Shown piece after piece: positions 25,990 through 34,579 of a stretch of 64,000 bases of DNA. Source of the stretch: Rhodovarius crocodyli (GTDB taxonomy: Bacteria > Pseudomonadota > Alphaproteobacteria > Acetobacterales > Acetobacteraceae); NCBI RefSeq assembly GCF_004005855.1, contig NZ_SACL01000008.1:156089-220088 (forward strand). The letters run 5' to 3'. The translations under genes and the position numbers were made by a program. How positions within the stretch are numbered: the first letter of the stretch is position 1; each line of letters begins with the position of its first letter. The notes beneath the pieces were generated by a model, which was given only the letters and a program-made list of their open reading frames with translations, was not told the origin of the DNA and ran no database searches.

Positions 25990-26826
25990 ATGTCCGCCTC
26001 CATCGACCAGGCCTTCATCAAGCAGTACGCCACCGAGGTCCACGAGGCCTACCAGCGCCAGGGCAGCAAGCTGCGCGCCACCATCCGCAGCAAGACCGGC
26101 GTGCGCGGCGCCTCCACCGTGTTCCAGAAGGTCGGCCGCGGCACCGCCGCGTCCAAGTCCCGCAACGGCGTCGTGCCGGTGATGAACCTGGACCACACCA
26201 GCGTCGAATGCTTCCTGCAGGACCACTATGCCGGCGACTGGATCGACCGGTTCGACGAGCTGAAGACGAACGTGGACGAGCGTTCGGTCGTGGCCAATGC
26301 CGGCGCCTTCGCGCTCGGCCGCAAGACGGATGAGCTGATCATCTCCGCGTTGGACACCAGCACGAACGAGGCGATCGGCACCAATGTCGGCGAGACCGAC
26401 AATGACGGCATGACGCGCAACAAGGTGCTGCTGGCCTTCCAGGCGCTGGGCGCCAACGACGTGCCGGATGATGGCCAGCGCGTGGCGATCGTGGGCTGGA
26501 AGCAGTGGTCGGAGCTGCTGACGATCACGGAATTCGCCCACGCCAACTACGCCGGCGCCGACGAGCTGCCCTGGAAGGGCGGCACCCAGGCGAAGAAGTG
26601 GCTGGGCGCGCTGTGGATGCCGCATTCCGGCCTGACGAAGAACGGCAGCCTTCGCTACTGCTACTTCTACCACAAGACGGCCGTGGCCCATGCGACGGCG
26701 TCCGAGGTCATCACCGACGTGACCTGGCACGGCGACCGCGCGGCGTATTTCGTGAACAGCATGATGAGCCAGGGCGCTGTGCTGGTGGATGGCCAGGGCG
26801 CCGTGCGGATGCGCTGCAAGGAGTAA
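25990..26826 (+). CDS. Major capsid protein, podovirus type
   Basis: 278 residues. The position directly after the scaffold gene, the size, and the sequence style (DQAFIKQYATEVHEAYQRQG; RSKTGVRGASTVFQKVGRGT; MNLDHTSVECFLQDHYAGDW; KNGSLRYCYFYHKTAVAHAT) fit phage capsid proteins found in alphaproteobacterial podovirus-like clusters. The ATG at 25990 has AGGAGA upstream. It has structured spacers on both sides, including a terminator downstream, so it is probably expressed at its own level. Confidence 0.82.
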   Translation: MSASIDQAFIKQYATEVHEAYQRQGSKLRATIRSKTGVRGASTVFQKVGRGTAASKSRNGVVPVMNLDHTSVECFLQDHYAGDWIDRFDELKTNVDERSVVANAGAFALGRKTDELIISALDTSTNEAIGTNVGETDNDGMTRNKVLLAFQALGANDVPDDGQRVAIVGWKQWSELLTITEFAHANYAGADELPWKGGTQAKKWLGALWMPHSGLTKNGSLRYCYFYHKTAVAHATASEVITDVTWHGDRAAYFVNSMMSQGAVLVDGQGAVRMRCKE

Positions 26827-26827
26827 G

Positions 26828-27060
26828 GGGCTTCGCCCCTTAGACCCCGCCAAAGGCCGAAAGGCCTTTGGAAACCGGGTTTTGGCGCCCTACCCTGGCA
26901 GGTGGGGCGCCATTTTCTTTATATAATTCAAACAGTCCTGCCTTCCCAAGCCTTGGTGCCAATTGTTCGGGGTCCAGGGCCGCTACGGTCCTGGCGGGGA
27001 TGCGAGGGGCAGCGCCCCTTGCTGGGGGTTCCGGGGGCAACGCCCCCCGTAACGCCCCAC
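26828..27060. repeat. Mosaic hairpin repeat, copy 1
   Basis: An intergenic block of successive hairpins that recurs at 56507-56740. A 31-bp core (26968-26998) is identical to 56653-56683, and a terminator hairpin is nearly identical. The stem at 26850-26871 (9 bp, GAAA loop) has unrelated arm sequence in the other copy although the flanking GACCCCGCCA is kept. It lies between capsid and tail genes of the phage-like cassette; no open frame in it is supported. Confidence 0.8.
26883..26916 (+). terminator. Intrinsic terminator after the capsid gene (within repeat copy 1)
   Basis: A 12-bp stem (26883-26894 with 26901-26912, one G-T pair) followed by TTTTCTTT. It should end much of the transcription leaving the capsid gene. 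Confidence 0.7.
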
Positions 27061-27101
27061 CCCACCTTCGCTCACCCACCCACATTCCGGAGTTCCCGCC
27101 G

Positions 27102-27671
27102 ATGGCCCTCACCGCCCTCGCCCTGTGCTCACGCGCGCTGCTCAAGATCGGTGCCCAGCCCATCGCTTCCTTCGACGACGGCACGACCGAGGCGGAGGTG
27201 GCGGCCAATCTGTATCCCGCCATCCGCGACACGCTGCTGTCCCTTCACCCGTGGTCCTTCGCCACGGGCCAGGAGGGCCTGCCGCGCCTGGCCGCGAGCC
27301 CGGTGGCGGACTTCAACCACGCCTACCAGCTGCCCGTGGGCTTCCTGCGCGTGCTGTCGGCCGGCGGCGCCATGGCGGGTGAGGGCCTGCGCTATCGCCT
27401 GTTCGAGGGCCGGCTGCACACGGATGCCGAGACCGTCACCCTCACCTACGTCTTCCGCCCGGATGAGAGCGCCTTCCCGGCCTTCTTCGCCTCGGCGCTG
27501 GTGGCGCGGCTGGCGGCGGAGTTCTGCATCCCGCTGACCGAGACCACCACCCGCGCCCAGCTGCTGTACCAGCAGGCCGAGAGCGAGCTGCGCGCCGCCC
27601 GCCATGCCGACAGCAGCCAGGACACGCCGCGTGCCCTGCGGGACTTCCCGCTGATCAGCGCGAGGGGGTGA
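27102..27671 (+). CDS. Tail tubular protein A-like (T7 gp11-like adaptor)
   Basis: 189 residues beginning MALTALALCSRALLKIGAQP and continuing EAEVAANLYPAIRDTLLSLH and PWSFATGQEGLPRLA, the recognisable gp11-type adaptor pattern (N-terminal helices, then 'HPW.FA'). It would form the ring below the portal. The ATG at 27102 follows GGAG and starts the family N-terminus; the frame upstream runs through the repeat and is rejected. It ends 3 bp before tail tubular B. Confidence 0.85.
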   Translation: MALTALALCSRALLKIGAQPIASFDDGTTEAEVAANLYPAIRDTLLSLHPWSFATGQEGLPRLAASPVADFNHAYQLPVGFLRVLSAGGAMAGEGLRYRLFEGRLHTDAETVTLTYVFRPDESAFPAFFASALVARLAAEFCIPLTETTTRAQLLYQQAESELRAARHADSSQDTPRALRDFPLISARG

Positions 27672-27674
27672 GCC

Positions 27675-29555
27675 ATGGCAGACAGCCGCACCGTCAAGAC
27701 CAGCTTCACCGCCGGTGAGCTGGCGCCCGAGCTGCTGGGCCGCGCCGACCTGCGCGCCTATGCCAATGGCGCCCGCAAGCTGACCAACGTGTTCATCCAG
27801 CCCACGGGCGGGCTGACGCGCCGGCCGGGCCTGCGCCACATCGCCACCCTGCCCGGCTATGCGCGCCTGATCGCCTTCGAGTTCAACACCGAGCAGACCT
27901 ATCTGCTGGTGCTGACCGACCGTCTGATGTCCGTCTACATGGGCGATGCCCAGGTGGCGCAGCTGGCCAGCCCCTGGGCCCTGTCCCAGCTCTCGCAGCT
28001 CAGCTTCACGCAGAGCGCGGACACGCTGCTGATCTGCCACCCGGATGTGGACCCGAAGCGCGTGACGCGCAGCAGCCACACCGCCTGGACGATCGACGCC
28101 TGGCCCTGGGTGGAGGTGCCGACGCACCGCTTCGTCGATGCAGGCGTGAGCATGACGCCCAGCGCCACCACCGGCACCATCACCCTCACGGCCGGGGGCA
28201 ACGTGTTCCTGGCGGGCCATGCCGGCCAGCGTTGGCTGATCCAGGGCAAGCGGGTGGACATCGTGTCCATCGCCTCGCCCACCACCGCGACGGCCAATGT
28301 GCTCGACACGCTGCCCGGCATCGCCGCCACGAAGGATTGGGAGGAAAGCGCCTTCAGCACCATTCACGGCTGGCCCGTGACGGTGTGCTTCCACCAGGAC
28401 CGGCTGGTGATCGGGGGCTCGCGGGACCTGCCGAACCGGCTGTGGCTGTCCCGGAGCGGGGATCTGTTCAATTTCGATCTCGGCACCGGCCTCGATGACC
28501 AGGGCATCAGCTTCGGCCTGGTCAGCGACCAGGTGAACGCCATCCGGGGCGTGTTCTCGGGGCGGCACCTGCAGGTCTTCACCTCGGGCGGCGAATGGAT
28601 GGTCACGGGCGACCCGCTCACGCCTTCCAGCATCCAGCTCAACCGGCAGACCCGGGTGGGCAGCATGGTGGCCCGCATGGTGCCGCCGGTGGATGTGGAT
28701 GGCAGCACCATCTTCGCCGCCCGCAGCGGCACCTCGATCTACGAATTCGCCTATACCGATGTGCAACAGGTGTATCAGGCCAATGACCTGGCGCTGGTGT
28801 CCCAGCACCTGATGCGCACGCCGGTTTCCATGGCCTATGACCAGCGGCGGCGCCTGCTGCATGTGGCGATGGACGACGGCAGCCTGGCCACGCTCACGCT
28901 GTATCGCGACGAGCAGGTCACGGCCTGGACCGGCCAATCCACCCAGGGCAGCTTCGTCATGCTCGCGGAGGTCGAGGGCACGGTCTATGCCGTGACCTGG
29001 CGCTGGGGCGTGTTCCGGCTGGAGCGCTTCGACCCCGAGCTGACGTTGGATGCGGCGCTGACCGGCACCGCCGGCGCCCCGCAGCTGACCTGGTCCGGCC
29101 TGTCGCACCTGGAGGGGCACGAGGCCGCCATCCTGGCCGATGGCGCCCCGCGCGACAGCCAGGTGGTCGATAACGGCGCTGTGGTGCTGGATGACGGCGC
29201 CACCGCCCTGCAGGTGGGCCTCGCCTATACCCACATGATCGAGCCCCTGCCGCCCGAGCTGCTGGGGGTGGGCGGCGCGCGTTCCGTGCCGCTGCGCCTG
29301 GTCGCCGTCACCTTCCGCCTGCTGAACACCAGCGCGCTCACGGTCGATGTCGGGCGCGGCGCGCAGCCGGTGCCATTCCGCAGGCTGGACACGAACATGC
29401 TCGATGCCGCCCCGCCGGTGTTTACCGGCGATGTGCGGCTGCGCGCGCTCGGCTGGCGGCGGGATGCGACGCGCCCCCTGTGGCGGATCGAGGATTCGAC
29501 GCCCCTGCCCTTCACCCTGCTTTCCATCACCACCGAGATGAGGATCACCGACTGA
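27675..29555 (+). CDS. Tail tubular protein B-like (T7 gp12-like nozzle)
   Basis: 626 residues. The opening TVKTSFTAGELAPELLGRAD and KLTNVFIQPTGGLTRRPGLR is characteristic of a large phage tail family that includes gp12-like nozzle proteins; the rest is beta-rich with repeated V.D...T elements (FQHDRLVIGGSRDLPNRLWL-like block). It would form the tail nozzle with the preceding adaptor. GAGGGGG lies before the ATG. It overlaps the next gene by one base. Confidence 0.82.
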   Translation: MADSRTVKTSFTAGELAPELLGRADLRAYANGARKLTNVFIQPTGGLTRRPGLRHIATLPGYARLIAFEFNTEQTYLLVLTDRLMSVYMGDAQVAQLASPWALSQLSQLSFTQSADTLLICHPDVDPKRVTRSSHTAWTIDAWPWVEVPTHRFVDAGVSMTPSATTGTITLTAGGNVFLAGHAGQRWLIQGKRVDIVSIASPTTATANVLDTLPGIAATKDWEESAFSTIHGWPVTVCFHQDRLVIGGSRDLPNRLWLSRSGDLFNFDLGTGLDDQGISFGLVSDQVNAIRGVFSGRHLQVFTSGGEWMVTGDPLTPSSIQLNRQTRVGSMVARMVPPVDVDGSTIFAARSGTSIYEFAYTDVQQVYQANDLALVSQHLMRTPVSMAYDQRRRLLHVAMDDGSLATLTLYRDEQVTAWTGQSTQGSFVMLAEVEGTVYAVTWRWGVFRLERFDPELTLDAALTGTAGAPQLTWSGLSHLEGHEAAILADGAPRDSQVVDNGAVVLDDGATALQVGLAYTHMIEPLPPELLGVGGARSVPLRLVAVTFRLLNTSALTVDVGRGAQPVPFRRLDTNMLDAAPPVFTGDVRLRALGWRRDATRPLWRIEDSTPLPFTLLSITTEMRITD

Positions 29556-29995
29556 TGGCCGCTCTCGCTTCCGTAGCATCGCTGGTGGGCGCCGGCGCGG
29601 GCGTCTATGCCCAGACGCGCCAGGCACAGTCCCAGGCGGCGCTCGCCCAGGCCCAGGCCGCGCAGTCCCAGCAGGCCGAGGCCGCGCGCCAGCAGCAGCT
29701 GGTGGCCCAGCAATCGGCCGATGCCGCCACGCGCCAGCTGCAACTGGCCCGCACCGTGGCCTCGGCGCGCGCGCGTGCCGGGGCTTCGGGCATTTCCGCC
29801 GATGACGGGTCGGCCGCGGCCGTCACCGCCGGGCTGACGGGCGATGCCGCCGCCGCGCAGAACGCCTCCGACCAGGTGTACCAGGCGCGCCTTGCCTCCG
29901 GCCGTGCCTCCCTGCTGAACCCGGATGCCAGCCTGACATCCTATGTGCGCGCGGGGCAGAGCTTCGGCAGCGCCGTCTCCAGCCTGCTCGGCTGA
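29555..29995 (+). CDS. Small internal-virion-like protein (gp14 position)
   Basis: 146 residues. An alanine/glycine-rich hydrophobic N-terminus (MAALASVASLVGAGAGVYAQ) leads into a long glutamine/alanine helix (QAALAQAQAAQSQQAEAARQ), then RARAGASGISADDGSAAAVT and a C-terminal helix. Composition and map position resemble T7 gp14, which crosses the outer membrane during ejection, but identity is by position and style only. No gp15- or gp16-sized gene follows. Confidence 0.6.
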   Translation: MAALASVASLVGAGAGVYAQTRQAQSQAALAQAQAAQSQQAEAARQQQLVAQQSADAATRQLQLARTVASARARAGASGISADDGSAAAVTAGLTGDAAAAQNASDQVYQARLASGRASLLNPDASLTSYVRAGQSFGSAVSSLLG

Positions 29996-30006
29996 GGAGC
30001 CCCACC

Positions 30007-32322
30007 ATGGCTGACCATATCCAGATCGGCGACATCGCGCCGCGCGTCCACTACGTCACCAACGGGATGCAGGGTGCCTTCACCTACCCGTTTCCCATCT
30101 TCGAGATCGAGGACCTGGAGGTCCGCCTCGACAATGTCCGGGAGTTCTCGGGCTTCACCGTCTCCGGCGCCGGCGACAGCAATGGCGGGCAGGTCACCTT
30201 CGACGTGCCACCCGCGCCCGGCCGCCGCCTGACCCTGCGGCGCAACCTGCGCCTGGCCCGCACCAGCGACTTCCAGTCCAACGGCGTGCTGCGCGCACGC
30301 GTGCTGAATGACGAGCTCGACTATCAGGTCGCGGCCATGCAGGAGCAGCAGGACGCGCTGACGGGCGCCATGCGCCTCGACCCGTCGGAATACGGGGACC
30401 TGACCCTGCCCAGCGCCCCCGGCCGCGCCAACAAGGTGCTGGGCTTCGACGCCACGGGCGGCATCGCGCTGCTGGCCCAGACCGGCCTGATCACCAACGC
30501 CTTCACCGGCGCCGTGCCGCGCAGCGTGGAGGACAAGCTGGCCGAGGCCCTGACCGCGCGCGACTTCGGCGCGGTGGGTGACGGCGTGGCCGATGACGGC
30601 CCGGCGCTGCAGGCCGCGATGAATGCCGCGGCGGTCGCGGGCAAGCTGCTGGTCATCGGTGAGGGCACGCACCGCACCACCATGCCGCTCTCGCTCTCGG
30701 GCGATGCGGCGGGGCTGACCATGCGCGGCTCCATCCTCTATGCCGGCACCTGGGGCCAGGCGGCGCTGACCATCGGTTCCGGCGGGGCCGCGCGCAACGC
30801 CACCCGCCACTACGCGGGCCTGCGCGTGATGCGCGCCACGCAGAGCGACTGGTCCAGCGAGAGCGATGTCGGCATCCGGCTGGTCAACCTCGACGCCTGC
30901 CATGTGGAGGTGCTGCAGGCCGAGGGCTTCTGCATCGGCATCCAGACGCTGGGTGACGAGCGCGGCTTCGAGGACAGCACGCTGCACCTCGGCCGCATCG
31001 CGAACAACCGCTACGGGCTCGACATCCGCACCGGCAGCGCGGCGGGCTGGAACAACAGCATCACCTACATGGGTGGGCATTTCGCCAATGCCTCCAGCGT
31101 GAACCCCACGCTGTCGCGCTTCGGCGTGCGGTTCTCCTGCGCGGCGGGGGCCTATAACCGGCACAATGCCCATCATTTCGTGGGCCCCGCCTTCGAGCTG
31201 CAGCGCCAGGGCACGCCGGGCACGGTGGATGCCATCCCCTTCCTGGTGGATGTGGCCGATGCGCGGGCGATCACCGCGCGCGGCATCCGGATGGAGCAGT
31301 GCAGCCCCTATGTCGCCCGCCACACCGGCGGGGCGAACGACTGCCTGTATGAGGTGGGCTATGTCGGCACCTATGGCTTCACCGGTGCCGGTATCCATTA
31401 CCCCGCGGGCGCCACGCGGGCCGGCGGCACGGTGGTGGCCCTGCACCAGGCCGCCGCCGCCCATGGCAGCCCGCGCCTGGTCGCGGAAGCCGGCAATGTC
31501 CGCGCCCGTGCCTTCCGCTGGAACAGCACGGATATCGGCTTCGAGGGCATGACGGTGCTCTCGGGCAACCCCTCCGGCCCGCCCACCACCATGAACGGGC
31601 TGTGCTTTGCGGGCCTGTCCTCCATCACGCTGAACAACGACAACATCACCCTGCCGACCAGCCGGGGCATCGGCTTCGTGGTGGACTGCACCCTGTGCAA
31701 GGAGTTTTTCCTGGCCGCCGAGGGCACTACCCTGCGCCCCTTCATCGTGCAGTTCGACGGCAGCGAGACCGTGCTGAACGACAGCGCACCGGTGCTGTTC
31801 TCCAACATGAACACCGTCTGGCAGGGCTCGCCCTCCTCCTGGTGGGAGGGCAATGCGGATCTCGACAGCCTGTCGGCCGGCATCGCGCTGAACCGGCTGC
31901 AGCGGGTCACGCTGCACAGCTCGGCCGCCTATGCCGTCATCGGCGTGCGCGGCGGGTCGGCCGGCGCGGTGCTGAAGGCGCTGCGCCTGTATGTCGGCGG
32001 CACGGATGCGCCGGCCATCCTGGCGGGCGGCGGGCGGCTGTGGGGCGGGCGGGAACTGACGGCGAGCATCACCTATGACCCGCCCAGCATTGCCGCCGGC
32101 GCCAATGCCACCCAGGCGGTCACGCTGCCCTATGTGCAGGGCGGGGATTTCGTCTCCGTCTCGCACAGCTCGGCATCGGGCTTCATCGAATGGAGCGGCG
32201 CGATCACCACCACGGGCTCCAGCGGCACGGTCACCGCACGCGCCACCAACCGGCACGCCAGCACGGCCATCGACCTGGCGAGCGGCACGCTGATGGTGCG
32301 CGCCGTGAAGCCGCGCCTGTGA
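30007..32322 (+). CDS. Tailspike: T7-type fibre N-domain plus pectate-lyase-like beta-helix
   Basis: 771 residues. About 1-160 resembles the T7 tail-fibre attachment domain (APRVHYVTNGMQGAFTYPFP; QVTFDVPPAPGRRLTLRRNL). Around 180 comes the pectate-lyase-superfamily opening LTARDFGAVGDGVADDGPAL, followed by a long right-handed beta-helix-like region and a C-terminal beta domain. It probably recognises or cleaves surface polysaccharide. It is the only fibre gene, 11 bp after the preceding gene, with GAGGAG upstream. Confidence 0.85.
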   Translation: MADHIQIGDIAPRVHYVTNGMQGAFTYPFPIFEIEDLEVRLDNVREFSGFTVSGAGDSNGGQVTFDVPPAPGRRLTLRRNLRLARTSDFQSNGVLRARVLNDELDYQVAAMQEQQDALTGAMRLDPSEYGDLTLPSAPGRANKVLGFDATGGIALLAQTGLITNAFTGAVPRSVEDKLAEALTARDFGAVGDGVADDGPALQAAMNAAAVAGKLLVIGEGTHRTTMPLSLSGDAAGLTMRGSILYAGTWGQAALTIGSGGAARNATRHYAGLRVMRATQSDWSSESDVGIRLVNLDACHVEVLQAEGFCIGIQTLGDERGFEDSTLHLGRIANNRYGLDIRTGSAAGWNNSITYMGGHFANASSVNPTLSRFGVRFSCAAGAYNRHNAHHFVGPAFELQRQGTPGTVDAIPFLVDVADARAITARGIRMEQCSPYVARHTGGANDCLYEVGYVGTYGFTGAGIHYPAGATRAGGTVVALHQAAAAHGSPRLVAEAGNVRARAFRWNSTDIGFEGMTVLSGNPSGPPTTMNGLCFAGLSSITLNNDNITLPTSRGIGFVVDCTLCKEFFLAAEGTTLRPFIVQFDGSETVLNDSAPVLFSNMNTVWQGSPSSWWEGNADLDSLSAGIALNRLQRVTLHSSAAYAVIGVRGGSAGAVLKALRLYVGGTDAPAILAGGGRLWGGRELTASITYDPPSIAAGANATQAVTLPYVQGGDFVSVSHSSASGFIEWSGAITTTGSSGTVTARATNRHASTAIDLASGTLMVRAVKPRL

Positions 32323-32335
32323 TGGTGACGCTGTA

Positions 32336-32644
32336 GTGGCGCGGCGCCGCCTGAAAAGGGCGGGGCTGGATCTGGAGGAACAGACGCGGCTGGTCGCGGA
32401 GGAATATCGCAACTTCCTCGCGGGCAATGCCGCGTTCCAGGACCTCGACACGTCCAAGCTGTTCCTTGCGCGGCACAACGCCGCCAAGGCCGCCCTCTCG
32501 CATCTCGAGGCGCTCATGAAGCTCGGCGATGCCGGGCAACAGGCGCCAGGCGACAACCTCTCCGCCATCGTGGCCCGCGCCCGCGCAGCCCTGGCCGGGG
32601 ACAAGCCGGAGGACACCACGGGTGAGCCGGAGGCCGACACTTGA
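32336..32644 (+). CDS. Probable small terminase subunit
   Basis: 102 residues, GTG start, highly charged and helical: RRLKRAGLDLEEQTRLVAEE, YRNFLAGNAAFQDLDTSKLF, LARHNAAKAALSHLEALMKL. Assignment rests on size, helical character and position just before the large terminase (T7 gp18 precedes gp19). Its ribosome site is poor. Its 3' end overlaps the start of the large subunit by 23 bp. Confidence 0.6.
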   Translation: MARRRLKRAGLDLEEQTRLVAEEYRNFLAGNAAFQDLDTSKLFLARHNAAKAALSHLEALMKLGDAGQQAPGDNLSAIVARARAALAGDKPEDTTGEPEADT

Positions 32645-34055
32645 GTTTATTGAGTTCGTCTGGGTCTGGAACGAGGTGCAGGGCCAGTCGACGCCCGCGC
32701 ACCACCGCCGCATCGCCCGCTGGCTGGGCACGCGGCGGGAGGCAGGCGACACCCGCCTGCTGCTGATGGCGTTCCGGGGCTCGGGCAAGTCCACGCTGGT
32801 CGGGCTGTTCTGCGCCTGGTGGCTTGTGACCAACCCGGATGCGCGCATCCTGGTCATCGCGGCCGACCAGGCGCTGGCAGGCAAGATGGTGGGCCAGGTC
32901 CGGCGCATCATCGAGCGCCACCCGCTCTGCGCGCCCCTTCTGCCGGACGGCGCGGATGCCTGGGCGGCGGACCGCTTCACCGTGGCCCGGAAGGCCGTGC
33001 TGCGCGACCCGTCCATGATGGCGCAGGGCATCGGCGGCAACATCACCGGCAACCGCGCGGAACTGATCATCTGCGACGACGTGGAGGTGGCGGGCAATTG
33101 CGACACCGCCACCAAGCGCGCGGAGCTGCGCGAACGCCTGGCCGAGAGCGAATTCGTGCTCGTGCCCGGCGGCACGCAGTTGATGGTGGGCACCCCGCAT
33201 TCGGCCGAGACGCTCTACCGGCCGGAGAAGGAGCCGCTGCTGCGCGGCTATCGCCGCCTGCGCCTGCCGATGCTGAACAGCGCCGGCGACAGCGCCTGGC
33301 CCGAACGCTTCCCGCTGCCCGCCATCATGGCGCTGCGGGACCGCGTGGGGCCGCTCGCCTTCGCCCGGCAGATGCAGCTGGAACCGGTGCGGGCGGAGGC
33401 CGCGCGGCTCGACCCCGCGCTCATCATCCGCTACCGCGCCGAACCCGAATACCGGGAGGCCAACGGCCGCGCCCAGATGGACCTGCTGGGCCGGCGGATG
33501 CTGTCGGGCGGGGCCTTCTGGGACCCCTCCTTCGGCAGGCGTGAGGCAGGCGACGGCTCGGTGCTCGCCACCGCCTTCTCGGACGGCGAGGGCTGCCACT
33601 TCCTGCACAGCATGGATTGGCTGACCCACGACCCGGATGCGGAGACGGACAACGCCACCCAGCAATGCCGGCAGGTGGCCGCGATCGTGCGTGACCTGAA
33701 GCTGCCCGCGGTATTCGTGGAGACCAACGGCATCGGCAAGTTCCTGCCCGCGCTGCTGCGGCGGGCGCTGGCCGAGGCCGGGGCGGCGGCGACCGTGCGC
33801 GAGCACAACAGCCACAAGGCCAAGGCCGACCGCATCCTGGCGGCCTTCGACCCGCTACTCGCGGCGCGGCGCCTGTTCGCACATGACCGCGTGCTGGATG
33901 GCCCGTTCAGCGCCGAAATGACCGACTGGCGCCCGGAGGACCGCAACGCGCGGGATGACGGGCTGGATGCTGCCGCCGGGCTGATCCTGAGCGAGCCTGT
34001 TCGCTTGCCCCTTAGGCCGCCGCCCGCGCGCCCAGCGTCCTGGCGCGGGGGATGA
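32622..34055 (+). CDS. Terminase large subunit, T7 gp19-like
   Basis: 477 residues from the GTG at 32622, which has GGAGGA 8 nt upstream; the ATG at 32529 would add residues that only shadow the small subunit. Walker A is LMAFRGSGKSTLV (Lys56), Walker B LIICDDVE (Asp152-Asp153), and the nuclease half contains FVETNGIGKFLPALLRRALA and the late DGLDAAAGLILSEPV. This motor packages DNA into procapsids through the portal. Motifs look intact, so packaging could be functional. Convergent with a small minus-strand gene. Confidence 0.9.
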   Translation: MSRRPTLEFIEFVWVWNEVQGQSTPAHHRRIARWLGTRREAGDTRLLLMAFRGSGKSTLVGLFCAWWLVTNPDARILVIAADQALAGKMVGQVRRIIERHPLCAPLLPDGADAWAADRFTVARKAVLRDPSMMAQGIGGNITGNRAELIICDDVEVAGNCDTATKRAELRERLAESEFVLVPGGTQLMVGTPHSAETLYRPEKEPLLRGYRRLRLPMLNSAGDSAWPERFPLPAIMALRDRVGPLAFARQMQLEPVRAEAARLDPALIIRYRAEPEYREANGRAQMDLLGRRMLSGGAFWDPSFGRREAGDGSVLATAFSDGEGCHFLHSMDWLTHDPDAETDNATQQCRQVAAIVRDLKLPAVFVETNGIGKFLPALLRRALAEAGAAATVREHNSHKAKADRILAAFDPLLAARRLFAHDRVLDGPFSAEMTDWRPEDRNARDDGLDAAAGLILSEPVRLPLRPPPARPASWRGG

Positions 34056-34257
34056 TCTCCACGGCGTGGCGCTCGCGCCCCGCCGCGGTGATCTCGAACC
34101 TTCCGTCCGGTCGCTCGGCCGACAGGCCCATGGACTGCAGCCGCTTCAGGCACGGCCCGTCCTTCAGCCCGGGCGGGCGGCCATGCGTGCCCACCAGCGT
34201 CAGCCGGTGCAGGGCCGAACGGCAGCAGGTCTCGAGATACGGTTCATTCCACATCAT
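34012..34257 (-). CDS. Small winged-helix-like hypothetical protein, opposite strand in the cassette
   Basis: 81 residues, the only minus-strand gene within the structural cassette, overlapping the 3' end of the terminase gene by 44 bp. LHRLTLVGTHGRPPGLKDGP, CLKRLQSMGLSAERPDGRFE and ITAAGRERHAVEIIPRA look like one small helix-turn-helix/wing unit of the 'treat as end-of-family' type. AGGGGA precedes the ATG at 34257. Could be a DNA-binding regulator; not recognised by name. Confidence 0.55.
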   Translation of the reverse strand: MMWNEPYLETCCRSALHRLTLVGTHGRPPGLKDGPCLKRLQSMGLSAERPDGRFEITAAGRERHAVEIIPRARTLGARAAA

Positions 34258-34285
34258 CAAAATCCCCTTGCCAGAGGCTTATAGC

Positions 34286-34579
34286 ATGACGCCCGCCGAG
34301 GTCCCCCCCAACCTGATCGTTTCCGTGGTGCAGGCCCCCATGCTGATGGGGCTGTTCTGGATGCTGCTGGGCATCCGGCGCGAGCTGGACCGCCGCATCG
34401 AGCGCGGCGACCTGCGCCAGACCGATGGCCTGTCCCGCACGCGGGAGGAACTGGCCCATTTCAAGCTGGAAGTGGCGCGCACCTACGTGCCCCTGTCGCT
34501 GATCCGCAGCCTGGACCAGCGCGTGACCGAGCACCTGAACCGCATCGAAGCCAAGCTGGAAGAGGCGACCCGCCGATGA
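34286..34579 (+). CDS. Small membrane protein of the lysis module
   Basis: 97 residues with one N-terminal membrane segment (IVSVVQAPMLMGLFWMLLGI) followed by a charged helix (REELDRRIERGDLRQTDG region; RSLDQRVTEHLNRIEAKLEE). Position before the wall hydrolase, with a 4-bp overlap, suggests a holin- or spanin-like lysis role, but one membrane segment plus a coiled-coil-like tail fits several phage proteins. The ATG at 34286 is chosen because upstream frame is antisense to the minus-strand gene. Confidence 0.55.
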   Translation: MTPAEVPPNLIVSVVQAPMLMGLFWMLLGIRRELDRRIERGDLRQTDGLSRTREELAHFKLEVARTYVPLSLIRSLDQRVTEHLNRIEAKLEEATRR

